Shown: positions 50,193 to 62,984, numbered from the stretch's first letter. The stretch is 64,000 nt of DNA from Panulirus ornatus (GCF_036320965.1 NC_092289.1:18549278-18613277); one strand, 5' to 3'. Notes: a model not told the origin generated them from the letters alone. A program made the numbers and translations.

Positions 50193-50415
50193 ATAACTGT
50201 ATTTTCTCGTATTTCAAAAGGTATTTGACTTAGTAACTGTATTTTCTTGTATTTCAAAAGGTGTTTGTCTTAGTAACTGTATTTTCTTATATCTTCAAAG
50301 GTGTTAGTCTTAGTAACTGTATTTTCTTGTATTTCAAAAGGTGTTAGTCTTAGTAACTGTATTTTCTCGTATTTCAAAAGGTGTTCGTCTTAGTAACTGT
50401 ATTTTCTTGTATCTC
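50193..50415. repeat. 40-bp minisatellite, ~5.5 copies
   Basis: The unit is TAACTGTATTTTCTTGTATT then TCAAAAGGTGTTAGTCTTAG. Confidence 0.93.
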
Positions 50416-50429
50416 GAGATGATCTTTGT

Positions 50430-51110
50430 GATATACATCGTCAAATTCATTCAGATTTCTCAAAACTTGTGTTGGATCACAATCAAGTTTACACTTCCGA
50501 AGAAAAAGCACCATCCTCTTTTCTCCGCATACACTAGGTTCTTGAGAGTTGGAATAAGTTATGTCACCCTTCTCTGTACATGTTCTAGCTTTCCCTAACA
50601 ATTTTCTTTTCTTCGTAGTTTGGGGGACCAAATATGGACCGCATCTTCAAGTTATATAGACTACCTGTAACGTTTTGTATACGATGGTCTTCAAGTGTTC
50701 TACGTTGTATTTTCACTTGTTTGTTAGACACCTGGACACCAGCACACATTTGGCTGTTACCGTTGATAGCTTATAGATTCCCTCTCTTTCTGTATTTCAA
50801 TCGGTAGATTCCCAATCTATGATTTCCATATGGACCTATCTCCTCCAAAGGTTGCACAAGTCTTCATTCGTGTATACGTTGAATGGCATCTGCCTTTTTA
50901 TGTGATCACTCTCTGCCATTTTGTTATGATCTACCTGAATCATTCGAAAGTCTTTCTTTCACAGTTTTCTAGCTTTGTGGCATCTACAGATGTGAGGTAT
51001 CAGAGAAACGAGGCCTAGTTTTTGGTATGAGGGCGTTCCATTTCAGCACGACGCTCAGTTTCCATCGGTGAGCAGGCCACCATCCACAATGCACGGAGTT
51101 CCTTCTCTGT
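50430..51110 (-). mobile_element. Highly decayed CR1/Jockey-type LINE RT relic
   Basis: Minus-strand fragments in shifting frames resemble the end of a CR1/L2/Jockey-type RT in the right order: DATKLEN (about 51000) in place of the FADDTK box; LEDAVHIWSPKLRRKE (about 50650-50600) like the conserved LEYxxxxWSP region; then KLEHVQRRVT and LIPTLKNL (about 50590-50540). There are many stops. A different family from the RTE-like copies, and much older. Confidence 0.45.
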
Positions 51111-52020
51111 ACTTTTGTGGTTTTCAATCTCAAGGTAGTCGTATGTATGTATGCAGTCCTAGATCAAATACCTTTTTTGACATTCTACGCCTATTAGATC
51201 AGAGGATCCTTTTGAGTTTTGGTTATCATATAAATGTGAAATTAAGAGAAAAAAACAATATTACTAAGTTTGTTAGACAAGATATTTTACCCAGAAGACT
51301 ACGAAACAAGACAGATGTCTCAAAATTTCATCCAACGTTCTTCTTAGAGCAAACGTGAGGCTAAATGTACAGAAGATACGACACATTTCTTATCTCCTTC
51401 CTTATAGTTAGAGTGACAGAGGTGTTTTCCCTTTTGCCAATCTCACGTCGACAGATACGTCACCTTTCTTTATTTGATTCACAAAAATTTTGCTTACAGG
51501 AAGTGCATCGGTCGCCATCTGTGACCCACTTCAAATATTTTTTTCTTTTGGGGTGGGTGGGTGGATGGGGTGGTGTTACTACTAGGTTACAAGTCCACAT
51601 TTGGGTTAAATTTGGTTGTGTTAAGTAATTCCGCTTCCCCGTCTCCAGATTCTGGAAACAGTCCTTGTGGTTGATGTATATGAAGGTTAAATCATCAGTT
51701 TGAGTCATCCAGGCTGATATTGAGTTTATACTGGCTATTTCCTATTATTCTTGATACGCTTTCATTTTGGTCAGCACTCTGTCATCGCAAGTATTTTTCA
51801 CATCTTGTCCACCGTGTTGACATCAAGTAGTATAATTAAGTTATTAGTGATCATATAATTCAAGTTACTATTGATCATTTCGTAATTTATCTTGCTCGAA
51901 TTTGACCTCCAATCAGGGACTTGTAATCACCCATTCCAAAGCTTGTGTTTACTTCTAGTCTGGAAACAGATTTGGAATGGCTGAGATCCACACGAGGGTG
52001 AACTTTTTTGTCATCATTTC
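51111..52020. other. Low-copy DNA, no gene recognised
   Basis: The 96-codon frame at 51068-51358 and others nearby have no recognisable domain. The LINE relic may extend into the left part. Confidence 0.4.
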
Positions 52021-52024
52021 CTCA

Positions 52025-52400
52025 GAGGTCACTAAAGTTCCAGAGGTCACTAAAGTTCCAGAGCTTACCAAGATTCCAGAGTCATTTAGCTCCCAGCGGT
52101 CACTAAAGTTCCAGAGGTCACTAAGGTTCCAGAGGTCACTTCTTAAGTTCCAGAGATCACTAAAGTTCCAGAGCTAAGGTTCCAGAGGTCACTCAGGTTC
52201 CAGAGGTCACTTAAGTTCCAGATATCACTAAAGTTCCAGAGCTAAGCTTCCAGAGGTCACTAAGGTTCCAGGGATCACTAAAGTTCCAGAGGTCACTAAG
52301 GTGCCAGAGGTCACTAAAGTTCCAGAACTCATTAAGGTTCCAGAGGTCGCTAAGGTTCCAGAGGTCACTAAGGTTCCAGGGGTCACTAAAGTTTCACAAG
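52025..52400. repeat. 18-bp minisatellite, ~20 degenerate copies
   Basis: The unit is GGTCACTAAAGTTCCAGA. AGGTCA therefore recurs every 18 bp. One-base slippage and AGCTAAG variants are common. Confidence 0.93.
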
Positions 52401-53940
52401 GTCACTGAGGCTAGAGGAGCGAATGTGTCATCAGAACTGGATTTACGTATCACGCATCGAAGATCTGGAAATGAATACTTTACCGTTGGACATTTCTCTT
52501 TTTTTTTTTCTCTTTTCTTTTTATCTTTTTGAAAGAATGAATATCTTTGAGATGCATTTCTGAGTATAACAGTCCTTAAAGACGAACAGTTTTCGATCCA
52601 AGACATAAGAGAGCGTAAAATAGCTGACTATTAACTTCGGTCATCTACATACATGAAGGAAAGAAAATGGCTAATAGGTTGAATCATCCCATAACCTAGA
52701 TGTAAAACAATGATAACATAAGACTCCTTTATTTTCTTCTTCTAAATCTCTATCAAAGGCAGAGAGAATTATGTTCTAAGAATAGCATAAAGAGAGATTG
52801 AGGTGGAGAAAAACACTGAGAGTTTATGAGATGGATTAAAGCAACGGAACACGGACACACTCTCTCTAAGCTATATACAAAACACAGAGGATAAAAAGGA
52901 TACATCTGAAAGATACAAGAACGATGGAAATGACTACATTAGAACAAAGAAGAGGAGGAGCAAGAATGAAATATGAGAGAGAAAAGATTTTTTGATAAAT
53001 CAGAACATCCAGAGGTACGAGGGTAATCGTTCTTTACCCAGTAGTGTCTTGGACTTAAGGCATCAGGAAACCATCTTTGGGGGAGGTTTTCCCATTCATT
53101 TCTTAGTTGCCAGTTTCCTCCGATTCTATATATTCGAAGGGACGAGTGACTCGTCTATATTACATTTTTTCTATCGTGAGTGATACCGTGTCTCACCGTC
53201 ATTGCGTACCCTCCCTCCCTTTGTTTTGAAGGGTCACTCTGTGGTCACCATATGGGCACCAGCCAATAGCAGACGTCTGGCCCGTAGGGTCCTTCGAAGT
53301 CATTGGATCCAGCGAGGGTGGTGGTCGATCACGTGACAACCCCCCCCACCCCCCTACACGGGCACGGAGGCGTTGGTATCTTGTTTTCACGTAAGCCAGT
53401 CTTACTCAATATCAACCTACCCTAACACAGGAGCCATGTTGTGTTTTGGGTCTCTCTCCGATATTGGCTCAAACATGGCAGTAACGAGTGTTCCAAGACA
53501 CCCTCTTAAGAACGCAAGGTATGCCCTAAGGGCGTGCTTCCGTCTTCAGCAAGCCTGCCTGAAGGAGGGTGGGGTTTTTACCCCCAGAGCCATGGAAACG
53601 CCAAGGGACGCCCTTTTACACCTCAGCCTGTCGGATCCTGTCGGTGCTGTTGGCTCGCCCCTCCTCCTCTTCCTCCTCCTCCTCCTCCTCCTCCTCATTT
53701 GCCGTCGGATGCTGTCTGCTCCGGTCGAACCTCGTCGCTCTCAGCCCAATCGCTTGCCTTAAGGTTACCCTGGATGATGGTACAGTCTCGTCCGGGGGTG
53801 ATCTGCAGTGCCGTGTGCGGTTGAGGCAAGCATGTCTGACGAAGGAAGAGGAGGGACGTAAGGTGGCCTGTCAGTTGGCGCGGACCTCGCCAGTGACGTG
53901 AGTGACCTCCTCCCACGAGGGATTTTGCGGTGATTCAGTG
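52401..53940. other. Low-copy DNA, no gene recognised
   Basis: About 1.5 kb without tandem repeats except (TCC)n at 53660-53695. The 129-codon frame at 53373-53762 contains a poly-Leu stretch from that (TCC)n tract and is not convincing. Confidence 0.45.
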
Positions 53941-53944
53941 GCAC

Positions 53945-54235
53945 CAGTTGTGTTCCAGTGACGGTCGGTGACATGACAGTGACTTCGTGATGTCTGTCGT
54001 GATCCAGTGACATAACAGTGACTTCGTGATGTCTGTCGTGATCCAGTGACATAACAGGGACTGACTGGCGTCTGTGGTCATCCAGTGACATGACAGTGAC
54101 TGAGTGATGTGTGATGACTCCTTGATCTAGTGACGTCTGCAGTGAACCAGTGACCTCAAGGTGATTTAGTGACATCCTACAGTGATCCAGTGACCTCGTA
54201 GAAACTTAATGACGTTTGCAATGATCCAGTGAACA
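53945..54235. repeat. ~39-bp degenerate minisatellite
   Basis: GTGACATAACAGTGACTTCG then TGATGTCTGTCGTGATCCA repeats cleanly twice and decays outward in both directions into GTGATCCAGTGACCTC variants. Confidence 0.85.
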
Positions 54236-54300
54236 TACAGTATGTATGTTCTATGAAGGTGCGCGTTCATATACACTTTATTCGTATTCATATAACTCCG
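54236..54300 (+). mobile_element. SINE 3' tail fragment
   Basis: TATGTTCTATGAAGGTGCGC then GTTCATATACAC repeats at 54521-54553, where it follows a tRNA-like head. This copy lacks the head. Confidence 0.6.
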
Positions 54301-54440
54301 CGTTGTACAGTCAGGTTCGGTAAAACGCTATCAGCTGGCTATGTGTTCTGTTCGGAAACAACCGATAGACCCCGTTGCTCACCATTGTGAGACGAAGGGT
54401 ATTCGAGTACTTAGTATTTCGAATAGTTGTTTCCTATTAT

Positions 54441-54559
54441 ACAGTCCCTTAGCCTAGCGGTTAGCATGCCTGCCTCTTGCACAAGGGGTCCCAGGTTCGA
54501 TCCTAGCTGTTGGAGGTTTGTATGTTCTATGAAGGTGCGCGTTCATATACACATTATTC

Positions 54560-54622
<63 letters not shown>
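54441..54622 (+). mobile_element. tRNA-derived SINE with (TA)n tail
   Basis: A box TAGCCTAGCGG at 54450-54460 and B box GGTTCGATCC at 54494-54503 match polymerase III consensus with a 33-nt gap. The T-arm stem does not pair properly, so it is not a working tRNA gene. A body (TATGTTCTATGAAGGTGCGC) and (TA)n (54561-54622) follow. Confidence 0.7.
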
Positions 54623-54632
<10 letters not shown>

Positions 54633-55204
54633 GAAAGATAGACTGATAGACATAGATAGATAGATAGGTAGATAGATGAACAGGGCGTCGGGTGCCACCG
54701 CTTCAAGATGGGTAACCAGCCACCTGTATCCTCCGGATTCCCAAGATGACTAGGCACAGATATCATAGTGGTCGGTGAGGTAATACTCGCTGGGGCAAAC
54801 ATCCTCTCCACTCATCAGGTCCAGGGGACCAGCTGAGGCCGTCGATGATGTTGGGTTTGAGGAGGAGGAGGAGGAGGAGGAGCAGAAGGAGGAGGAGGAG
54901 ACGAGACGACACGAGGAGCGGATGTTTTCGTGTGTGTCTCTGTCTTTGGGTAATCCTCAGCTGATGTGGGATGGGGAGCTCTTTCGGTAAGGGGGGAGGG
55001 GAAGGTCATTACACACACACACACACACACACAATGAGAGCCTTACTGGGGGAGGGGATTCGAGCCTTGTAACACTCCACCTCCTCCCAGATTATTGCCA
55101 TCAACACCCCCAGCAGGCAGGTGTTGTGTAGTCTGTGAACCTCTGCGAGACAAAGAGGATTGGTAGAAAAACTCGAGGCGGACTTAACGACGAAATGATC
55201 AAGT
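54623..55204. other. Low-copy spacer with (GGA)n and short (CA)n
   Basis: (GGA)n at 54860-54900 and (CA)n at 55012-55033. No gene seen. Confidence 0.45.
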
Positions 55205-55375
55205 ATATTCCGATGAGTCCACGGGGAAAATGAAACGCGATAAGTTCCCAAGTGCACTTTCGTGGAATAATCACATCACCAGGGAAGGCACAGGAGAGAA
55301 ATATAAGTCAGTTGATATACAACGAAGAGACGTAGCTAGGACGCCATTTGGTTAACAATTGATTGTCTTGGACAA
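55205..55375 (-). mobile_element. Penelope-like element 3' end, minus strand
   Basis: GAGTCCACGGGGAAAATGAA (55215) to CGTAGCTAGGACGCCATTTG and GATTGTCTTGGACAATT (55365) is the reverse complement of 46960-47120. Confidence 0.85.
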
Positions 55376-55468
55376 TTACCGTTCCAAGAGAGAGAGTGAA
55401 AAGCAGTATACATTTCTCGTCTCATAACTGAAGATCTAAACATATGAGAACTTCTCGTATAGCTCGTG

Positions 55469-55470
<2 letters not shown>

Positions 55471-55551
<81 letters not shown>
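55471..55551. repeat. (AG)n microsatellite inside a short direct repeat
   Basis: The segment TACATTTCTCGTCTCATAAC then TGAAGATCTAAACAT occurs on both sides (55408 and 55561), so the (AG)n lies within a roughly 150-bp tandem duplication. Confidence 0.9.
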
Positions 55552-55552
<1 letters not shown>

Positions 55553-55599
55553 AAGCAGTGTACATTTCTCGTCTCATAACTGAAGATCTAAACATAAGA

Positions 55600-56194
<595 letters not shown>

Positions 56195-56195
56195 C

Positions 56196-56338
56196 TGACT
56201 CTTCTCTACCTCCCCTGTACACATGACTCTCCTCTACCTCCCCTGTACACCTGACTCACCTCTACCTCCCCTGTACACCTGACTCACCTCTACCTCACCT
56301 GTACACCTGACTCACCTCTACCTCCCCTGCACACCTGA
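56196..56338. repeat. 28-bp minisatellite, ~5 copies
   Basis: The unit is CTGACTCACCTCTACCTCCC then CTGTACAC. Confidence 0.93.
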
Positions 56339-56597
56339 GTCGGCCCTCCTGCACATCTTCTGAGGGAGACGCGTCGACCATCTGTTCCTGCCACAGTATA
56401 TCGTCTCCCTCACCACCCTGTGCTCTCTGCTCCCTCATCCACCCACCACACTCACCTTCCCCCTAATGTTCCTCCCTCCTCCTCCTCCACCTCCACCTCT
56501 CCCTCTCTGCCACCGAGACGCCTCCCATAATCCCAGGTAACGAGGCACTATTCGCCACCATCAGCTGTGACCACTTAAAGTTGGATTGACCTATTGG

Positions 56598-56815
56598 CAC
56601 AGGGAGGTGCTACCTCGCCTCCCTCACTCTACGACACAGGGAGGTGCTACCTCGCCTCCCTCACTCTACGACACAGGGAGGTGCTACCTCGCCTCCCTCA
56701 CTCTATGACACAGGGAGGTGCTACCTCGCCTCCCTCACTCTACGACACAGGGAGGTGCTACCTCGCCTACCTCACTCTACGACACAGGGAGGTGCTACCT
56801 CGCCTCCCTCACTCT
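56598..56815. repeat. 37-bp minisatellite, ~6 copies
   Basis: The unit is ACACAGGGAGGTGCTACCTC then GCCTCCCTCACTCTACG. GGGAGGTGCTACCTC is partly self-complementary. Confidence 0.94.
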
Positions 56816-56856
56816 ACGTCGGTCACCCTCCTCCTCCTCCCCTCACCCTAGACGAA

Positions 56857-56865
<9 letters not shown>

Positions 56866-56917
<52 letters not shown>

Positions 56918-57085
56918 AAATTTATCAGTCAGATTGCTCATTTATTTTCCAATATTTGTGGGAGGTAATCCACAAGACAATATTGGGAAGCTATTGGAAA
57001 AGACATTAAAAGGAAATCTTCAATTAAAATATTGACAAGATGTGGTCTCCCGTCTCCCTTCCTCCCCCCCAACACATACATAAAC

Positions 57086-57124
<39 letters not shown>
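56866..57124. repeat. Two (CA)n tracts with spacer
   Basis: (CA)n at 56866-56912 and 57091-57124. Confidence 0.95.
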
Positions 57125-57125
<1 letters not shown>

Positions 57126-57767
57126 CATCTGTCGAGCTGCGCTACGTCTGTGGCCTTCGCCAGAGGAGAGAATTTCTCTTGTTATCTTCTTTGTCCTTTG
57201 ATAACTACAACATAAAACTGGTAGAATACCTGAGGACATAGATTCTCCCCCGTTCGTTTCTCTGTATCGTCTTTATCTCCTACGCTCCCACGAAACGCTC
57301 CGAGCTCCTTGCTTCATCCATGGCGTATTTCCCAGAGCTCCGGTCAAACCTCCCCTCCTACTTCGACAGTACCTCGAACCTTACGCCCAACCAAAGACCA
57401 TTTAATCTCTTTTCTTTTTTCTTTTAACCCTCCTGAGTTGAAGATAATGCCCACATCTGGAAATTAAAGAATGTCTTCTTTCCAGTTCGGTCGACAAGAT
57501 GCGTGATGCTCTTCCAGCGTCGTGTCTGGATCGTGGAAGACCAGAGGAGACGAAGATGTACGCGCGCGTGGATGCCTCTCGGCCCCTCCCCTGCTGGCTG
57601 AAAATTTGACGACAGTAGTAATTCAAACTCCTGTGAATGAGGGCGATTGACGCAAAGTGCTCTTCCCTCTAAAAGAGTTTCCTCTCTCCCTTTTTTTTTT
57701 TCTCTTCTCCTTCTTAGCCTAAACCACCCTATTCTTACTCTATTCCTTTTCTTTCCTTTCTTGTTAT

Positions 57768-57769
<2 letters not shown>
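57125..57769. other. Low-copy spacer
   Basis: No gene recognised. Confidence 0.4.

Positions 57770-57831
<62 letters not shown>
57770..57831. repeat. (TC)n microsatellite
   Basis: Pure TC run. Confidence 0.97.
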
Positions 57832-57835
<4 letters not shown>

Positions 57836-59125
57836 TCTACCTCTAGCTGTCTGTCTGTCTTTCTGTCTCCCTCTATCTACCCCAAGATCGTCTGTACCGA
57901 CGTGCCTTATGTAACCAAGACTTCCAATCACATTTCCATCCTTGCCACTCGACTACTCCTCCTCCTCCCTTAGACGGATGTTATCTAAGAGTCCCCCCTT
58001 GAGTAACTCCCTACGGTTAAGTCGATCCCCGGGATAATCCCAGAGGGATTTGTCCCGCCTCTGTCAACAAAGCAGACTTGATATATCACCTTACAAATGG
58101 CCTCCCTGATCAGCCCGTTCTTTTAAGACTCTTAAAAACTGCACGCTGATTGGCGAGTCGTGAGCTTGAAACTGCAGCTCATTGGTGGAACTCATGAGCC
58201 TGACCAATGGGAGGGATTGTTGCTCATCAGGTAATGGAGCTATGGCAGCAGATGGTGACCAGAGCGAAGACCCTCTCCTCTCCCATCTGTAGAACACGAC
58301 CATCTGCAGTTACCCCCCCACCTGTACATACAACCCATTTAACAATGACGACTTAAGGTAGTTTGGTATACCACGTCACAAAGCAACACAGTAACTGCAG
58401 GCGAGGCTTGTCCAAGTCTCTTGTGGTGTTCGTAACTACATAAACGAGCCAAAATATCTATACAAATAGTTTAAGACTAACACATACTTTCTCCCTACAA
58501 CCACACTAACTATTTGTGTTATCCTGGGTTTATTTCTACATTTCTACAATGTGGAAATTATCACAGAACTTCAGAGTAACTTCAGCTAACTTTATCTAAG
58601 TGAGAGAATTGGTCAGTTGATACTCTAGCACACGACATCTGAGGTACGTGAAACTGCCACTCCTTCAACGCCACAGTATCTCACTCTTATATACTTACAC
58701 TAACAAAGAATCTAATCCCATAATTCTCATAAAGAGAAAATAACTACGTATATGGTCTGTGAAATTATGCATCAGATATACTAACTCAACATGTCTGACC
58801 TATTGGAACTAACTAAATATATGGTATGTGAAATAATATAACTACATATAAGATATATGAGATAATGGACCAGATAAAATCACACGTTTGACCTATTTGG
58901 AATAAGTGGTGTTCAAAGCTGATTCCAACTCACTATAATGGAAACACTAAACCACATGGCATAAATCAATTATAACTCTTTACAAAAAAAAAACCCATAA
59001 TTACAACTGGTTATTCACTGAGATAAACCAGTTCATAATCCGCAGTACAACTACATACCAATGACTGTTTCCCAGTACTTGCACACTATTGACGTGATTG
59101 TAAAATGATCAGAGAACGAAGCAAG
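57832..59125. other. Low-copy DNA, no gene recognised
   Basis: About 1.3 kb without tandem structure or a convincing ORF. AT-rich from 58380 on. Confidence 0.45.
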
Positions 59126-59129
59126 CGTC

Positions 59130-59425
59130 TGACTGATGGTTCAAATCTTAAAACGAATCACATTCACACGAATGTTCGTGTCCCTGAGAGCAAGACAGGT
59201 TCAGTGATGTTGAGAACGAGATCAGTGTCGGATATGATGGGGGTTCAAATCTTAAAACGAATCACATTCACACGAATATTCGTGTCCCTGAGAGCAAGAC
59301 AGGTTCAGTGATGTTGAGAACGAGATCAGTGTCGGATATGATGGGGGTTCAAATCTTAAAACGAATCACATTCACACGAATATTCGTGTCCCTGAGAGCA
59401 AGATAGGTTCAGTGTCTGATGTGGT
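59130..59425. repeat. 104-bp tandem repeat, ~3 copies
   Basis: GGTTCAAATCTTAAAACG recurs at 59138, 59242 and 59346. Copies 2 and 3 contain a perfect 16-bp palindrome ACACGAATATTCGTGT; copy 1 has one substitution in it. Confidence 0.94.
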
Positions 59426-59524
59426 GGGAGGGTTTGGGTGTACAGACGGTCAAGGTGAACGAGGATGGGCGACACTGGCCCTTTGATCTTCACATTACGA
59501 CGAGCAAGAGGACGGACGGTGGTG

Positions 59525-59672
59525 CGTGCGTCAGCTGACGTAAGGGGGAAGGGGGGGGGGGTGATGGGGCGGCTAAGTAGTCCAGAAGAGGTAACTAACG
59601 TCAGGAAGAGGACGTCAGCTGATGTGGGTGTAACAGGAGGGGAAGGTGTACGACGTCAGCTGACGTAGGTGT
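59525..59672. repeat. Three palindromic GTCAGCTGAC motifs
   Basis: CGTCAGCTGACGTAAG at 59528, CGTCAGCTGATGTG at 59612 and GACGTCAGCTGACGTAG near 59652. The last contains a perfect 14-bp palindrome ACGTCAGCTGACGT, an E-box-like CAGCTG flanked by inverted TGACGT half sites. Confidence 0.7.
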
Positions 59673-59756
59673 AAAACGGGAGGGACAAAGCAACGTTGGT
59701 AGACGCTGACGCTCCCAAATATACGACAAACATTACGACTTCGTCAAGACGGATGT

Positions 59757-59758
<2 letters not shown>

Positions 59759-59792
<34 letters not shown>

Positions 59793-60088
59793 TGGTCACG
59801 TGCCCCCGGACTCCGCCTCACTGAAGGACATGAAGTCACAAATCTGGCACCTGTTCGGCCGATCACTGTGTCCCCTCCCTTGTCCTCAGACCTCGACCGA
59901 GACACACACTCCCCCTGCCCATGTCTTGTGTGATAGACACTTTGCTGGGGAGGAAGAGGAGGAGGAGAAAGAAAAAGGAAAGAATCTTATTCACACATTA
60001 CGCTAAATCGAATGATGATCTCCCTCGACTTTGATATATATACCTATGAAGACCTTAATGTAGAATCAAGGTACGAGGTAAAAGAGTG

Positions 60089-60154
<66 letters not shown>

Positions 60155-60155
60155 G
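59759..60155. repeat. (TG)n tracts with low-copy spacer
   Basis: (TG)n at 59759-59790 and 60090-60154. No gene seen between them. Confidence 0.9.
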
Positions 60156-60217
60156 GGATGGTACTACACCTGTGGGATGGATCTGAAAAGTCGCGGGTCG
60201 TGAGTCTGTTCTTTCAT

Positions 60218-60495
60218 GCTCTCTCTCTCTCTCTCTCTTCCCCTGAAGACACACTCACCCCTGACTTACCCCCTACTCATCCCCTCCATTAGTTACTCCC
60301 TCTCTCTCTCTCTCTCTCTCCCCCACCCCACTCCTCCACCACACATCCTCCCCATCCCTCCTCTTCCTCCTCCTCCTCCTCCTCTTCCTCTCTCCCCTCC
60401 CTCCCCCACAATACAGTAAAACAATTAAAAACTATGAATATTAATGTTTTAATTATTCCCTCTATATTCCGCGTACAGATACTGTTTTGCCTCTG

Positions 60496-60565
<70 letters not shown>

Positions 60566-60567
60566 TC
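60218..60567. repeat. Pyrimidine-rich region: (TC)n, (TCC)n, (TC)n-(CA)n
   Basis: (TC)n at 60218-60238, 60299-60320 and 60498-60542, (TCC)n near 60360-60390, and (CA)n 60543-60566. Strongly strand-asymmetric. Confidence 0.93.
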
Positions 60568-60850
60568 ACAGTTAACGCCTTCACCCTTCAAGCCAACAGT
60601 GATTTATTTGACTATCACTTCGTCCAGTGTCCAACCCCCTTGGGTCCTGGCCCGGACCACCTAACCAACCACCTAACCACCCACCCCCCGCCACTCAGCG
60701 TAACCAAGATGCTGGAACATGAGGGAAGGCCTTCCTCCCTGCCTTCTCCTCCTTCCTCCTTCTCCTCCCTTCGATATAACTCATCAAAATAATTAGTTAC
60801 TAAAAAAAAATATGTAGCAAGGGTCATCATAGATCTTTATATAAAGCGAC
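60568..60850. other. Low-copy pyrimidine-rich spacer
   Basis: No gene recognised. Confidence 0.4.
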
Positions 60851-60864
60851 GTTAAAGTTAGCTG

Positions 60865-61035
60865 CGTTCCTGACCGTGACGCATTCGCGGGCCGCCCAAG
60901 ATCGAGCGCATAGGTTCGATTCCTGATTGCGGGAGTGGGTCCACAGTCGAGCAAGCTGTTCATCCATCCATAGGACAAACAATGCCTTCCTACGGCAAGG
61001 ATTCGAACCGCTGCCACTTATTTTGGCACCCCAAA
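60865..61035. mobile_element. tRNA-derived SINE-like segment with opposed B boxes
   Basis: An exact B box GGTTCGATTCC lies on the plus strand at 60913-60923, and another, GGTTCGAATCC, on the minus strand at 60999-61009. The A boxes are unclear. Could be two opposed SINE heads or one compound element. Confidence 0.45.
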
Positions 61036-61675
61036 ATGCTTCTAATATCTCGATTATGGAGCTTATAATAAGGTAACGAATGAGCGAGTACAAGTAATCG
61101 AATACCTTTGTCTTGAGTCGAGTTCTACTCGTTTCTCCTCAAAGGTACGATCCTGCAACATCAACAGAGCTTATGACATACTAAGAGATGAAACTCCTCA
61201 ACGAGATTTATAACGTGGAATGCATTGGAAGTTTCCAAATACCCCCAGATTCCTCGATTCTGTGAAGATATGAGGTACAAAACTTTACATATAAATGTTG
61301 GCAACTTTCCCTCGAGACTTACGAGACCAAAGCTGCAAATCCACCCACCAGACCTGTAATCTAAAGTTTTTCAAATCTGCACCAGTGGGACAAGGAGGGT
61401 GAAAGTTCCCGGACAATTCGGGATGGTTGTTGGCGGTGGCGAGACGCGGCAACCGTACAGTTCACTCGCTAGCCTGGGTAATGAGTTCAAATTTCTCTTC
61501 CATCTTACTATTTTGGTTATACTGGTTATTTCTAGGTTCCATCGAAGATACTTATTTCTGGGTTATATCGGAATTGGTTATTTCTGGGTTATATCGGAAT
61601 GAAATATACTGAAGTCCTGACATATTTCTGTACGTTGTTGATGATTTGATATTAGGATGGTACACAACATGGCAT
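61036..61675. other. Low-copy spacer
   Basis: A short near-tandem of TTTCTGGGTTATATCGGAAT occurs at 61554-61600. No gene seen. Confidence 0.45.
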
Positions 61676-61679
61676 TCGT

Positions 61680-62340
61680 CAGTGTTACAAATCTTCGTCC
61701 AATCACAGCGGATCTTCTCCGGCAGTGTTGCAAACTCATCATCATATATTCATACACTCAACAAATGGAGATAAAAATAACTTATCATCCAGCACTGGTA
61801 AAATACATCCTTCTATGATGTTACAACGCACGCTCCAACGGTCGCAAGGCACCATTTGGTGACGTTACAACCGATCATTCGACATTGTTACAACCCCCGT
61901 TATCTGCGAGTGTTACAAACCCATCATACGACACTCAGAACTCACTCAGATCAAATATTTGGCTGTGTTACGCTTCATCGCTAAGCGCACACAGCTTGTC
62001 ATCCCAAGTTATAATGCAGCTCATTTATTACCAGCGTTGCAACGCATCGTCCCACATTGCACAGGGCATCGCCCGACAGTGTTGCAAGGCCTCATCTGGC
62101 AGCGGTGGAGTTATTGCCTCATATCATCCAGCAGCGTAAACAAACCATCACGTGATGGCGTTACGTCTCATCATCACGTGATGGCGTTACGTCTTATCAT
62201 CACGTGATGGCGTTACGTCTTATCATCACGTGATTGCGTTACGTCTCATCATCACGTGATGGCGTTACGCCTTATCATCACGTGATGGTGTAACGTCTCA
62301 TGACCCGGCAGTGTTACATGCCACACCATTTGGTTAGAGC
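61680..62340. repeat. Minisatellite grading from diverged to homogeneous, 26-bp core unit
   Basis: From 61680 to 62130, variants of GTGTTACAAACTCATCAT are spaced irregularly. From about 62150 to 62300 they become regular 26-bp units, GCGTTACGTCTCATCATCAC then GTGATG, about six copies, after which they decay again. Each unit carries the palindrome ATCACGTGAT. Confidence 0.85.
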
Positions 62341-62660
62341 GTTACAAAAAAGAAAAACAACAACAGCAGCTAACCAAGCGAGTCTCAAAACGTTTCAAAA
62401 CGTCTCCATCAAAAACGTTCGAGAGTTTATAAATCAAACTCCACAATAACGTTAAAACGTCTTTAAAATGCCGAAAAATATTTTGGAATTACCTTCTGAC
62501 TTTTGGAATGTCTTCGAGCTGGTGAGGCAGTGATGAAAAGAGGAGAGTGGGAGGAGAATGGAAAGGTTGAAAGAATGGGACTCGAACCCAGTAGAAAATG
62601 GGTCCGGAGCGAGAACGTAAAGAAGATAGGATGAAGGAGATATGGAAGGAGACCAGACGA
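62341..62660. other. Low-copy spacer
   Basis: Contains repeated AAAACGTCT-like motifs near 62388-62460. No gene seen. Confidence 0.4.

Positions 62661-62663
<3 letters not shown>

Positions 62664-62751
<88 letters not shown>
62664..62751. repeat. (AG)n microsatellite
   Basis: Pure AG run. Confidence 0.97.
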
Positions 62752-62754
<3 letters not shown>

Positions 62755-62836
62755 TGAGCATTTCACCACACGTGCACCGGCAACATAAGCGATTTAAATT
62801 TTATTCCAAAACAACGTGTTCAGCGGGAGTGGAACA

Positions 62837-62950
<114 letters not shown>

Positions 62951-62984
62951 TTTCCTGACACAGCTACTGCTGCACGGGCTTCAC

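Noticed and set aside
53373..53762. 129-codon membrane-like ORF
   Set aside because: The hydrophobic segment is a poly-Leu stretch from a (CTC)n tract; the competing frame gives poly-Pro and another poly-Ser, so it is a repeat artefact.
54441..54513. Functional tRNA gene
   Set aside because: A and B boxes are present but T-arm and acceptor pairing fail, and a SINE body and TA tail follow.
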